From: Brachycybe producta | Lineage: Eukaryota > Arthropoda > Diplopoda > Playtdesmida > Andrognathidae | Direction of reading: 5' to 3' | Length of the DNA: 64,000 nt | Assembly: GCA_036925085.1 (NCBI GenBank) | Contig: JAUPFP010000003.1 | Span: 7,377,479-7,441,478, forward strand | In this document: positions 1-11,500 of the stretch, one piece after another | Layout: every line of letters starts with the position of its first letter | Position numbering within the stretch: position 1 is the first letter of the stretch | The notes under the pieces: model-generated | Database searches by the model: none | Told to the model about the DNA's origin: nothing | What the model saw: only the letters and a program-made list of their open reading frames with translations | Translations under genes and position numbers: made by a program

Positions 1-478
1 ATTGTATTTTATTTAAAGATACCATTACCTCTAGGAATTTCTTGTCAAAATATTGTCAAGAATCATTCAATGATTACCAAAACGATTTTTAAAATTTAAA
101 ATAAGTCATTAATATAATTTAAAAAATTAAAAATCAGTTGACTTCATATAAATGAACTTTGTCAGATAGATGCGCCACCAAACAACGGGCGTTGGCAACA
201 ACCCCCCTCCCCCCAAAGTATACTTGTATACTTGAATTCTGATCGTGTTGTCACCTCGCATTACTTTCATTTCAAAATACTATGGATTTAATATTTGAAT
301 TATTCCACATGGAAGGTTGTATTGAGTTGAATATGAATAGGGAATACATGTATTTGATTAAGGAATTATGGGAATTTCCTTTTAAAATTTAAAAATCGTT
401 TTCGCAATCGTTGGGTAAGTCTTGACAATATTTTGAAAAGAAATTTCTGGAGGTAATGGTCTCTTTAAGATAAAATCA
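1..478. repeat. Palindromic MITE-like element
   Basis: The left part (about 13-103) and the right part (about 381-475) are inverted copies of each other. They share blocks such as ATTACC, AATTTCTTGTCAAAATATTG, ACGATTTTTAAAATTTAAAA and their complements. The centre holds a C-run next to GTATACTTGTATAC. No ORF is present. A second, diverged copy lies at about 11508-13262 and is split by another element. The left end may be cut by the window edge, so the exact terminus and target duplication cannot be read. Confidence 0.65.
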
Positions 479-715
479 TTATTCAGAGATATATTATATT
501 TTTAATTCAATTAATTTGGAATTCATTTTGGAAGTTGCTTTAAATATGCTAAGGCCTTCAATGTAGATTGGAGCCTATGAAAGTTTAGAAATTTGACAAC
601 TTTCGTTTATCACTTCAAGTTAATACATTACAGCTTAAAAACTAGCTTCTAAAATATATTCTATAATACAAACAATAATTTAAAAGGGCACCTTAACGAT
701 ATGAAAAAGCTATAA

Positions 716-1638
716 TGTGACGGACCTTTTTCCGCTAGTAGAATCTGCTCTTTTTGGTTAATACGAGCGAGTTTACACTCGTATTGATAGTGGTTGGCTA
801 GGCCACTAATTCTACTGGCCCGGGAGGACTAGACCAATATAACGTCTATTTTATGTCCTCACTAGTCTCTGGCAAAAGACTTCACAGTCTTGAGGATCTT
901 TAATCTCTGTATCTCTCGGACTTTCGTCCGTAAATCTGCCCTAAGAATCGTGTAAAAATATACTCACTGGTGCGTTGCAGGTTTGCACCTGTTGGGACCC
1001 TTTTGATGTATCCAAATAGGTGAAGACCTGCAAATGATGGATTCCCAATCGCGGAATTTAAGTTTCGATGAATAAAACACCACTGGCTTGGTTTAAATAT
1101 AAAAATCTGTTTATTTCGAAGATAAACAAAGTTGGTTTTGCACACACACAAAAATATAACTTAGAAAAAATATTAAAAGAAAAGAACCGGGCCAAAATCG
1201 GCCATAGGTTCGGTATATAATCATAAGCTCAAAAAAAAAGCGTTTTTGCATTCAAAATGTAACTCTTTATATACCCTGAGAATCCACAAGTCGGATTCTC
1301 AGGGCACAATTCGACAATTGGTTACAACAATATTTTGGACCAAATGGACCAATCAAACGACTGATCCATTTGTCCAAAACCATGATTCATCCCCTGTTAT
1401 CACACATAGGTGATAACAGGAGAAACGAAAACAAAATCAAATTAAAAACGAATAATATTTATTCGTGTGGAAGAAAAATTGAGGGGGAACGAAAAGGTCA
1501 AGATCAACAGATATGACATCTGGGTCACTTGGTACCAAAAGTACCGAGTGGCCCAGAAGCTATATAGTACAGGGTGGCGTTAAACCTAAAAACGAAAACG
1601 CTAAAGAGCGAAAATAAGCGGCGGGCCCAAACGTCTCA
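716..1638 (-). mobile_element. Solo LTR, TSD ATAA
   Basis: Read on the - strand the element begins TGAGACGTTTGGGCCC and ends GGTCCGTCACA, the TG...CA ends of an LTR. It is flanked by the 4-bp direct repeat ATAA (712-715 and 1639-1642). A TATA-like stretch complementary to TTATATACCC lies near 1266-1275, next to an inverted repeat (GAGAATCC/GGATTCTC). The TGAGAC start and this TATA/hairpin layout resemble the LTRs of the complete element at 39251-44695. No internal region is left, so it is a solo LTR formed by LTR-LTR recombination. Confidence 0.8.
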
Positions 1639-1999
1639 ATAATAAGTATAAAAGGCATTATTAAAGAAAATTTTCTTCAGGTCCAATTAAGCTTTTACAT
1701 ATTTTATTGTTCAGTGTAGTTTTATGATTGTAACTGCAGTGCGCAACTTCTTTACTAGAAAAAAAATTGCGCGATAAAATCCAATTTCAGCTTTTAATAT
1801 TATTTGGAATCTTTTTCTTTACTAGAATTCATTCGACGTAGAAAGCCATAACGATAAAAAGAAAATTGCATTCTCTCCTACACAAGCCATATTTCAGCAA
1901 CAGGCAACTGTGTGCATTGGTGAATTAACTTACACACACGGTTTTCATAACTAATTTGTGTTAAGAAACAGTATACAAATGAAATCTAAAACTTTACAG

Positions 2000-2152
2000 G
2001 TCTCACAACACTGGCACTAGTAATAATCATTGGAGATGCCATTCATAATGTCACTGATGGAATGGCCATTGGCGCTGCATTTGCCCATGATATGAAAACT
2101 GGATTATCAACATCTATAGCGATTCTCTTCCATGAGTTGCCACACGAATTTG
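2000..2152 (+). CDS. ZIP (SLC39) zinc transporter, penultimate exon
   Basis: This exon encodes transmembrane helices 4-5 of a ZIP-family metal importer, which moves Zn2+ (or Fe/Mn) into the cytosol. It reads through HNVTDGMAIGAAF and then the metal-site motif HELPHEF. The motif is completed by the next exon to HELPHEFGDF, a hallmark of the LIV-1 subfamily. The acceptor is TTTACAG just before 2000. The exon ends after the first base of a Gly codon at 2152, and the intron (2153-2225, 73 bp) then begins GCATGC, a GC donor. No GT donor nearby keeps the frame open. Earlier exons lie left of the window or are hidden in the repeat-rich first 2 kb. Usual family proteins are over 400 residues, so only the C-terminal third is here. 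Confidence 0.9.
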
Positions 2153-2225
2153 GCATGCAGTTTACTTTTCAAAATACAGTAGAAATTCCAACTTCTGAGC
2201 AAATCATTTTTTTATGTAAATTCAG

Positions 2226-2539
2226 GTGACTTTGTCATTTTACTATCAACTGGAATGACATTAAAGAGAGCACTTATATGGAACTTTGTTTGCTCACTGA
2301 CTTCATTCATTGGGCTGTACATTGGAATAGCTATTGGTCAAAACGAATATGCAAATCAGTGGATTTTTGCCGTGACTACAGGAATGTTTCTCTACGTAGC
2401 CATCGGTGATATGCTTCCAGAAATGAAAACGGTTAACACTGATAAAAAAATACTTGCATTTATAGCTCAGAATGTTGGTGTCCTTTGTGGTATGGGCTTT
2501 ATGGTGTTTATGTATTTCTTGGAGATGTTATTAAGTTAA
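2226..2539 (+). CDS. ZIP (SLC39) zinc transporter, last exon
   Basis: The exon starts after TTCAG at 2225 and continues the split Gly codon into GDFVILLSTGMTLKRA. Hydrophobic helices follow (NFVCSLTSFIGLYIGIAIG, then WIFAVTTGMFLYVAIGDMLPEM-type TM7, then a last helix VGVLCGMGFMVFMYF), ending at TAA 2537-2539. The WIF-TxGMFLY-DMLPEM pattern is typical of ZIP C-termini; within the family it looks most like the ZIP4/ZIP12 branch, which is my reading by eye. An AATAAA poly(A) signal lies at 2643-2648. The gene converges on USP30, which is on the other strand. Confidence 0.92.
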
Positions 2540-2753
2540 TATACAGTGTGTACATAGAATATATAAAAAATTTATATTTATATAAATACATTTCTTTATA
2601 AATAGCCCTATTGAATTTTTTTGAAAAATAAGAATAATGGCAAATAAAAACAATATCATGAAAATCAGATAAGACATGAAACTTAATCACTATAACTTTT
2701 GTAAACTAACACACTGTGGACGTCTTCACGGAGATAACTTTCATCAGGGACGA

Positions 2754-2792
2754 CTCTTACCTAACATGCTCGTCGAGCATGTTAGGTAAGAG
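2754..2792. repeat. Perfect 19-bp hairpin
   Basis: Arms at 2754-2772 and 2774-2792 are exact inverted copies with a single T between them (core ATGCTCG-T-CGAGCAT). Outside the perfect stem the pairing continues imperfectly (GGGACGA versus GACATCCC). It lies about 215 bp downstream of the ZIP stop codon and about 105 bp past its poly(A) signal. Confidence 0.85.
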
Positions 2793-3473
2793 ACATCCCT
2801 TTTTGGAAAATTAAAAAAGAATCCTTTTCGTTTTCATCACAACGACTTCAGTTTTCTTGAACTGCAGGTGGATGGTCCCCAATTTCCGGGAATACAGTTC
2901 AGTCCAAATTTCAGTACGAAAGATTAGTCATCTTTATCAGCAGTTATTTCATGCGTGCCGCAAGTATTATGGCACGGATGGTGTAGATGTGATGTTCGAA
3001 AAATTTGGAAATGGCTAATCTCTTTATGCCTTCGATCGCACGAATGATCAAAAGATCAAGATCCCATTTGAATTTGAGTAAAAGAAGACCTTTACAATTC
3101 AATATTTATGAAATTTAAAAATCTGTTGAACACAACAGTGAATGTCATCGTTTATTCTATCTACCAATCCATCATCAAAGTGGATCATCATCACAACATT
3201 ATCATAGAACTGGAATAATTATTATTTCATTATCCTGCCATGCGCTTTGTGTTTGCAGGCATATTTGCACAAGACCAACTTCTTTTAAGAGTGAATCATA
3301 AACTTTATAGCGTCAATCTGGATGCATGGTTGGAGCATGGATCTCACTAGATTGCTATTTATTTCAAAAATAGGATGGCTGAATATTTCGACCATTACAG
3401 AAGGAAGCTAATGAAGGACGAACTAAATCAGTTCATATCGAGAAACAGTCTCTCCTGGACTTACAATGCAAAT
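2793..3473. other. Intergenic, nothing recognised
   Basis: AT-rich unique-looking DNA with no coding pattern, repeat or RNA gene that I can support. Confidence 0.5.
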
Positions 3474-4879
3474 TGTAACACCCAGTAACTCCCGATCCCG
3501 CCAAAACCATAGCCTGGACATAAACAACTCTTGCTTGTCCCTCCCTCCTCTCTGACTCATACTTCTGACTCATATCAAAGTGGCAGATTGATACCCTTAG
3601 GACCATGGCCACTTGGACCTTCTTGTTACACCTTGTAGGTGTACACAGGTTGAAGGTATTGTTGTGGTTTGGTTACACACAACTGTTGTGGTTATTGCAC
3701 AACTTTTTATTAATAAATTGAATATTGAATAATCTCAACACAAACACTGCAAATTGCATTTGAATAGCCTTATTTATTTGCTGCATCAATTTATTTACTT
3801 GCATCAACCATGAGGTCCACCACTAGAGTTGCCAGAGGAATTGCCTGAGGTTGAAATCTGCAGAACAACACCTAAGCTGGTCCAAATGACCAAGTGTCTG
3901 TTTATGATCAAGAGGAACACTGGGGTTCAACGTGACAGTTAGATGACTAGCAAGACAAACTGTCCACATCGATAGGAGCCGCTGAAGGCACCCCAAATTT
4001 GCCCGTAAGCACTGCCTTTGCAATGAGAAGGCTGGAAGGATATGGAAGGTTAGTGACCATTGCTGTAGTGAAGGAACGTGGAGGGTTACTGACCATTACT
4101 GTAGTGGTGAACGTGGATGCTTTACATATACAATAATTGGTACATGATAATGAATTGCAAAGACATGAAATGATACACAACCAGAAAACACATTGTCAAA
4201 AACAATCTAAACAAGATAATCATAACGTAGATAAACTATAAGTTAAGACATAACAATATTTACACTAAATAATGTGTGCACGGTTGTAAACATGCACAGT
4301 CATGCACAAAGTTACTGAAAACGGTTTTAAAAGAGAAAATGAATAACTGGTGATCACCACAGTATAAAAGGAACATGTTCCTCTTTGTTCGTCGTCCTTC
4401 TCTTTGCTCAACTTTGTTTGTATTACTTAGATTCTTATCCGTACCACATCATGGGCACGAGGACGCACCTGGAATCAACAATATTCATTCTTGTACTCTT
4501 GATGTTTCTGAGCAAGGATGAATAAAAGCGTTACAATGAGAAACTGTGTTGTCTTTATGTCTGGAAACTAATATTTCTCTAAGCAGGCCGGATACACCAC
4601 AAGGCAAGGAGACATACAGATCCTGAAGCAGTTACAGCATTTTCAATTGGTAACAACAAAGGAAGATGCATATCAGCGTCGACCAGGAGAAATGGCCACC
4701 ATCCTTCTGCAAAGATTAAACCCCTGCACAGAAGGATGATCGCAATTTATCTCCATCCAACTACTTCTGTGACATGAATCTTCTTCGTGCGGTCACCACC
4801 CGATCAGAAGAAGAAACGAGTTGCAGAAAACATCATCATCAAGTTGGTAAATTTATAAGATTGACATCAAAAGCTCACA
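3474..4879 (+). mobile_element. 5' LTR (about 700 bp) split by a nested element
   Basis: The ends are TGTAACACCC and GCTCACA. The two halves (3474-3659 and 4362-4879) match the solo LTR at 32004-32697 and the truncated copy at 21049. Shared blocks include GGACCATGGCCACTTGGACC, GATGAATAAAAG and AAAAGCTCACA. The insertion at 3660-4361 accounts for the extra length. Right after the end comes a primer-binding-like sequence (TGGTGGAGG at 4882). There is no matching flanking duplication, so this is the left end of a longer element, not a solo LTR. Confidence 0.72.
3660..4361. mobile_element. Nested LTR-like insertion, TSD GTAT
   Basis: This 702-bp block starts TGTTGTGG and ends CACCACA. It is flanked by the direct repeat GTAT (3656-3659 and 4362-4365) and interrupts an older LTR exactly there; removing it plus one GTAT restores alignment with 32004-32697. 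TG...CA ends and a 4-bp duplication favour a solo LTR. A DNA transposon with short inverted ends is the alternative. It has no ORF of note and its orientation cannot be read. Confidence 0.65.
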
Positions 4880-6922
4880 TTTGGTGGAGGAGCGGGGTAT
4901 GCCTCCATTTGCCTTCTCCAACCTATCTACAGAAGCTGTCCATTATCCAAAGTTTCGTGATTGTGCCTCACAATCCTTCATCCGTCCTCTTTATGTAGGA
5001 GCCAAGTGTTGAGAGAGACCAGTGATTGCATCAATGGTCGATAGCATGGTGCCGAACCTGTGGAACCGCGTGTTGAGAGACTTTGTGATCACACACATCA
5101 CGGGTCGACCGCGCGATTCTGTGTCCCGTCCAGAGAGGCACGTGTAGAAAAAACTTTTGTCTGCCATCCGCTTAGCACTCCGGGGAACACGGAGGCAATG
5201 GTTACGGACACATGTGTTTCCGTCCATGTTTGTGTATTTTATGTATTTTTGTGTTTATATCATCATCCTGTCATCCTACAATTTTCTTTCAATTTCAAGG
5301 TGGAACCTATCTGACTCTCCTCCGTATCATTGATTGGTAGATAGACTAACCGCAGACAACTTCTTTTTAATCTCTGAGATGCGTTTGCTTAGCCTGAAAC
5401 TCCATATCATTGTAAGGTAAGCAAACATATCTCAGCTACTTGTCTTTCCACGTATTAATAGGCCTTTAAGTGACCTTCACCTTCACCTTTTCTTTTAATG
5501 CTCAAGCAAGTTTTCATCTAACTCCGTATCATTGTTAGGTGATTACAAGCTTAAAACAAACTTATCTTGCCACGTGGGACTCTCTTATTCCACTTTTTTT
5601 TGTTCTTTTGTTCTCCTACTTGTTTCCCTTGGGACCCCTATGTCCCAAGTCATCAGTCTTCAAACAACTCACCATCATCACCTCAAAGAACTCTCGCATG
5701 AACTATCTCCATTGGACACCATTGAAGCTGGCCGCCATCTTGGATTGACCAGAAGTTCTTCAAAAAGTCGCCAACAGAGCCGTTTTTCGCTCCATGTGAG
5801 TGCATTGTTGATTCTTCTCTTCTCTTTTTGTTCTCTTCTTTCTTTTCCTCTTCCAGAGGGTCTGCACTTGCACACCCCCTGGTGGAGTTTCTCTTTTGGA
5901 GAAAATTTCTTTTTTCTTTTCGAATTTTCTCTTTTTGTGTTCTTCCTACTGGTGACTACAAAGTGCCACCTGGCGGATTTCTTCATTTCGAACAATGCAA
6001 TAACTCTACAACCGTCAGTGGCCACACCAGCACCACCTACGAACTTTTTCTCTTCACTCATCATAGTTCCTCACTTGCCACTGACTTTGTCTTTTCATCC
6101 AGAGCCATCCATCAGTGAGGACACCAAATTTCATCCATCTGAACATTTGTTCTTGTTCAATAAGCATTTTGCATTGTTGAACAATCATCAATTTTCCATT
6201 TCTACACTGAATTGTTCTGCTTTTCAATAAATCAAATTCTGGGACATGTGGTCACCAGACCAGAATTTACTACACTTTTAAGCAATTAAGCTTTCTTTCT
6301 TACTTGTTTATAAAAACCCAGCCATCTTGGACTTTTATTTTCTTGTCTGTTCTTTTTTCTGAAAGCCCAGCCATCTTGGACTTTCATCTCTTTGTGTGTT
6401 TTTTACACACACACACTCTTACTCTTTTTTAAAAGTGAATCTAAGTGTGCATGTACTGTGTTCTAGCTTCACTCTTCATACTGTTTGCTATTTTTCAATT
6501 TCGGCAGTGCAATCTTTGATTGGGTGGTGTACCACACTCGAATTTTGCATTGTGCATCTGCTGTTCCTATTGAGGACTTTTAGAACTTTCATATTCTCCA
6601 TGTGGTCACCATATACCATGTGTTGAGAGAGATTTTCTGAGTGTAGCACAAAGAAAAACTCAATAAAGAATTTATAACACTACACCAGTTGGGACCATCA
6701 CACCCAACTGAGAGACAACACTACCATCAACACAATAATCTGAACAATGCCACCATACTTATTAAATGTAGGTAGGTAAACCATCGTTACTCAGTGTATA
6801 AGAGTACGAGGGTGTTCGTTACCGACAAAAGATCGCGATTTACAGCGTAATCATCCAATTGAACCTACACACACCGACTTACATCGATACTGCTGACTAT
6901 ATTATTGACTACTGCATGTTGA
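4880..6922 (+). other. Remnant retroelement interior and pyrimidine-rich DNA
   Basis: The stretch begins with TGGTGGAGGAGCGGGG, the primer-binding-like sequence following the LTR at 3474-4879. No gag or pol domain is readable after it. A short block built on CCGTATCATTG recurs near 5327, 5402 and 5523. From about 5580 to 6620 the + strand is strongly C/T-rich, giving open frames that look compositional only. GCCATCTTGG occurs at 5734, 6321 and 6370, and AATAAA signals at about 6230 and 6662 suggest a second, unrecognised LTR end. Confidence 0.4.
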
Positions 6923-7542
6923 ATGAGTCAATACATAATGGACGCCCACTCACGACTAACTGGGGCCGCTCGAAGGGCTCTTCTGCACTTTGGGGGCAGC
7001 ATGCACTCATCAGAACTATGGAGGACTCACTCAGCAACACAGACATACAGCACCCACACTATATATGCCGCATCGTCCCGCATGGCTGTCCCACAACATG
7101 GCGCCACCGTTAGTGACAATGTGCACCAACCAACTTCACAGCACACGGCTCACACATTATACAACCACTCGCTCCAGCAGTTACCATCATCGGTATACTA
7201 CTACCCTTCATACCTTCAACAATATCAACTAGAATTACCACAGCCATTATGCTACATTGTACAAACGCAGCTGTGTGATGGGTGCAAGTTAAATACAATT
7301 ATGCACCAACTCGACCAGTTGAAAATACAAGTGGCCCATCTAGTGGCCACACACAATATCACCAACTTGCTGTCTGCATTACTACCAACTCCACGTGCTA
7401 CAACGCTTCAACGCTTCAACGATCATGACATCACAAATATTGTAGCGAATCGGACAGCTCTTCGCCACACTTTGTCGATTACCGAGAGCAGTATGAGCCT
7501 CACTACAATCTACCCTAAAGACGACATGCACCAGATCAATAC
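6923..7542 (+). pseudogene. Unidentified ORF interrupted by a solo LTR
   Basis: An open frame starting near 6923 runs into the solo LTR at 7543. When the LTR and one copy of its ATAC duplication are ignored, the frame stays open until a TAA at 8380-8382. The protein is rich in Gln, His, Thr and Ser, with a possible helical part around HQLDQLKIQVAHLVATHNI. That would fit a retroelement gag-like protein, but I recognise no domain. It is listed because the insertion may have broken a formerly continuous ORF. Confidence 0.3.
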
Positions 7543-8335
7543 TGTGGCAACCTGGTCTGCTCAATTTTTAATTTTGATTGAGCAGACGAATTTCCCTATG
7601 GTGGTCTGCCTGACAGCTACAGTAGGCTGTTGGGACGGACGCCATTTTGGTGCCAGCAGACCTCTCACCATGAAGTCTATGGGTGAGAGGTCAGATGTGA
7701 CCTCTGTCCCCTCCAGGTGGAGTTGCCTGGAGGTTTCCTGTGGCCTAGTCAACCACAGGATCTGGGCAGTTGGTTGTGGGCTTCAAGTGTGACTAGACCT
7801 GTGGGTGGAGGTCTGATTGACCTCCACTGGCCAGTGCCTTTTGATCTTTTGTTTGTTTTGCCTTTTGGCCTTTTTGTATATTTATGGGGGCTTGGCTGGT
7901 AGAAGTTTACCAGCCAAGTTGTGTAAATATTACTACTGCCGTCGTATTCATCTTATTTAACCATCGTAAGTGTAATTAAACACTGTTTTATTCATCTTAC
8001 TTTGTGTCCGTGTCGTTTTCTTGGGGAAGTACCGCGGAGGGTGGGTTTCCGGTATTGGGGAAACACCACCGTCTTTCCGACTTGTTTCGGCCGGTCTTCG
8101 TGTCGGCTCGCGGTAGAACCGGAGTTCTACCGCGATATTCTCGGCGTGGCGGCGTGGTTTTTCGTCGTGTCCGTCGAGGGTGGCTCCGTGGAGCCGGCAC
8201 AACTCAGGGAGCACCGTGCGGGAGACGGCTACGGGTACGGTCCCGTCCCCGTAAGGAGCCGGTTTAGCGGTAAGTTTTACGTCCTTTTTGGGGTGAACTT
8301 ACTGGGGTATTGTAACGGTCCGGCGGGACGTTACA
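7543..8335 (+). mobile_element. Solo LTR, TSD ATAC
   Basis: The ends are TGTGGCAACC and GGGACGTTACA. The flanking direct repeat is ATAC (7539-7542 and 8336-8339). Its sister copies are 28800-29594 on the - strand and 21893-22467 (truncated). The second half (TTGGGGAAGTACCGCGGAGGG, then CCACCGTC and Cys-poor GC-rich DNA) resembles the R-U5 part of the complete gypsy LTRs at 45019 and 56882. A YY1-like GCCATTTTGG lies at 7641-7650. Confidence 0.85.
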
Positions 8336-8432
8336 ATACGTTCGACCTGAAGAGCACACATACTATGTACAGCGCTATATAAATTATGAGCATGCAGAAC
8401 ACCAGTACGCATACCTGACCTACGACTGGACA

Positions 8433-9185
8433 AGGACAGGTTGCTCAAGTATCACCAGGCAAAAGTCAGGTGATGCGGTACATGCCGGGTCTAGCAGCCG
8501 TGATACTGCAGGGCCAGGAGTATCTGTTCACTGTGATCAATGGACAGATGTTCTATCTACCTGTGGCCAGGGATGATGGTGTGCCCTCGTCAAACCAGCA
8601 CCAGTCGCTGCAGAACTGAGCTACAGTCGCCCGGGATTGCTTAAAAACTCAGGTGCCTGGCAAAGCCAGCAAAGTGAGAAAGAGAAGTATTTTCGGGCAG
8701 TCTCCAAGTATGGGGGTATCCTACTTGAAGCAGGGGTGCCTTTGGCGAGGCCTGTGGACCCAGAAATTACCCATTGGTTGTTTCTGAAGCCATGCCCCAC
8801 ATTGGAAGCTGTGCTGGCCCAACTGGAGAGTTGGGTGGCACCTTTTTTTCCTATTTGTAGGGGAGAGGGTCCGGACAATATGGGCATAGTGAGGGCTTCA
8901 GGCATTGGTGTGCCCATGCTGTTGCCCAAGCCTGGTAGGTCTCCTGGTTTGGAGACTGGTACCCAGACTCCCGAGCATCCGGTACGACCATCCTTTACAG
9001 ATAGAAAGAAGGATGAGGCTCAGAAAAGCAATGCCGGAGAACAACGGTTGCCCATACCGGAATTACAAAGCCGTGTGTACTTGCAAGGGGCACCACGTGT
9101 TCTGGTGGCGTTTAACAATCAGCTGGTTGAGTCGATCGTTGACACCGGGGCCGAGGTATGGGTCATGAGCATGTCAGTGGCACAG
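8433..9185 (+). pseudogene. Truncated gypsy gag-end/protease fragment
   Basis: This stretch aligns to 48405-49157 of the complete gypsy element: the last residues of gag, its stop, and the start of the protease ORF up to the active-site motif VDTGAEV. Both ends are abrupt. The left end starts at AAGGACAGG without the zinc knuckle. The right end breaks just after the protease motif, inside a Met-Ser-rich segment, and continues into CA/GT-alternating repeats. It is therefore an internal fragment of a related but diverged element, with no LTR attached. Confidence 0.82.
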
Positions 9186-9345
9186 ATGCACACGGTGCAC
9201 GCACACGGACGCACTTGCGCACACGTGTACGCACATGTACACACGTGTGCGCAAGTATATGTAGATAAACACGCATGTACTCACTCACACACTCACATAC
9301 ATGACATAGTTACATGTGATGCGCATGCGTCATTCATTTGTAATA
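9186..9345. repeat. Alternating CACGTG-type repeat with hairpin
   Basis: Alternating purine-pyrimidine DNA built on CACACGTGTACGCACATGTAC. It contains a hairpin with 14-bp perfect arms (ACTTGCGCACACGT at 9213-9226 and its complement at 9243-9256). It uses the same words as the 2.5-kb array at 33432-35957, including the rarer GTAGATAAACA. Confidence 0.75.
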
Positions 9346-11500
9346 ATATGGTTTAAAATGAAAAACGTCACATGTATTCTAATATACAAAAATAATAACA
9401 GAACATAGAAAGGAACACCCCTCCTAAATAATAGAAAAGTGCCCCTTTCGAATGCTACAACTGGAAAGAGGAAGAATCTCGATTTTTTTTTGAAAAAAAA
9501 TTACATAATTATTAAAAAAATCAAAATTTTATACATCAAATCGCCCTAAAATTTCAATTTTTTTTCCAGTTTCATCGTCAGAATGTGTACATCTTTTTAG
9601 TACTGCATGTCTTTATCTCATTCCGTTCTTGAGTTGTTCACCCACAAAATCGGGGTTCCGGACACACACATACAGACATCCTTTTTTAACCCTTTTCTTG
9701 CATGAGGATGCCTCCATTGCTCTAAAGAGCAATGGAAGTCAAAAATGAGCGAAATGTCGCAAATAAAGAGTGATCATGCATGGTGGCATTGCAACTAAAG
9801 CAGGCTGCCCTTCTGTAATTGTTTCAGATGCAATATTTTGAAATAAGAAAATAATGTTTGTCATGAAGAAAATTAATTTCTCTATTTCAGTTCGAGACAC
9901 TTAACTGAAGAGGAACTATGTACTTAGCGTATCCATAAACATTAATTTTGAGATTATTTGCAATTTTGATATATGGCTTAAGCCAACCGGGTATTCAAAC
10001 ATGAATGTATCTAATGTTTTTTTTTTCTTGTTTCATATAGTGACTCACCCTATTTGGATGGTTTGATCTGGTTATTAGATACAAATGGGCTAGCACACTT
10101 TATAAAACAATTGGCATCTTTTGACACAATGTGTTTAAAATTTTTATCTTCTATAGAATCAATTGCCCAACCTGGACCTTTATTAATGAATGGTTTTATA
10201 GCGCTTAAGATCTGCATTTCACATTCTCGCACGTATTGTTTTATTTCTGAATTATACATAATGAGTTTCATACTACTACAAAAATAAGAATCATTTTGGC
10301 TTGATAAAATGAATGTGTAAACATAATTGAAATTGAAATTTTATTTCTTAGACCATCCCTGTAACAAATTTATTACATCAGAATAATTATGTTTAAAATA
10401 AACTCTAGGGTCCTGAATATTATCGCCGTTAATGTGTTTAAATGTAACTAGTAAACTGCTGTGTAACCCTGTTTTATATATTACAAAAGAATCAGGCAAA
10501 ATTATTTCATGAACATTTTTAAATGAGGTAACCATTGTATTAAAATCATAATTACATAGGTTACATTTTTCTAAACTAGTACCAATTAGATGAACACAAG
10601 GAAATGTTCTATTGAGTCATCTTGCTTCCCACAATAATAACAAAACTCAAGCAGGCTAAATATGTAGGACTTGAGTTTCAGGAATTTTTAGATTATGTAA
10701 TCATTTTGGTTGGTCCGCTGTTCATGTCTTTTGTTATGAAAAGTATCTAAACTAGTTGAAATTATTTTTTTTAATTTGTTAAAATGACCTTTATAATTAT
10801 GTCATAATGACATCATCAGTTTGGCATATGCAAATTTTGTTATGTGAAGAATCTACTAGAGAGTTCTATGGCTAAGTAGACCTATAGTATATAAACTGAA
10901 GAGTTCTTCAGTTAACTCCCCACTCTCTCACTCCATAGTCACTAAGGCAGTCACTTCACGGAACTGGTCATCATTTTGGAAGTATCTTTTCTATTTTTCA
11001 ACTCTGAAAAAGGTGGATTTTTTAATATACCTGAACTTGGCATATGTGCTTGATTCTTTAAAGTTCCTGTGTATTCAGAGTGATACTATCCTCTGAGTTC
11101 AACAACAAATCATTATTATTCTTTTGGAGTCATCAGCCAGTGCTTCAAACATAAGCTTGTGAGGACTTGGCTCACCTGTTTATGGCCCAAATGGCAGTAA
11201 TCTTAAGGCCATGATTAAATTGCAAGTTATAGAGTGTGCTAGAAATCTGGTATGGACAACAAATATGAGTGTTACTCATGTGGTGAGACTGGGAAGCATG
11301 CTGTTTGGTCATGTATTCATTTTCAGAATATTTAATTGTTTGTTATGAATTACTAATGTTATTTATTTAAAATATATATTAATTAATTTATTATTTTTAC
11401 TAGTGGTATCGATACTGAACTTAATACTGAATTTAAATACATAACCCAGCTAATTTAAAAAAAAATGTTATAAAATCAAAGAACACTACATTATATAAAT
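9346..11500. other. AT-rich DNA with a possible - strand transposon relic
   Basis: No host exon is recognised. On the - strand two open frames (10535-10341 and 10271-10050) have ordinary amino-acid composition and lie in an order compatible with one decayed protein; motifs include GPGWAIDSIEDKNFKHIV. They resemble proteins of unknown function spread by mobile DNA in invertebrates, but I cannot assign a family. The rest holds homopolymer runs and no other structure. Confidence 0.3.

Noticed and set aside
5532-6230. A 232-codon frame
   Set aside because: C/T-rich DNA gives Phe/Leu/Ser-rich frames on this strand; no domain and overlapping open frames in other registers.
7957-8382. Arg/Gly/Pro-rich frames in the LTR
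   Set aside because: They lie in the GC-rich R-U5 part of a solo LTR and repeat in every LTR of the family.
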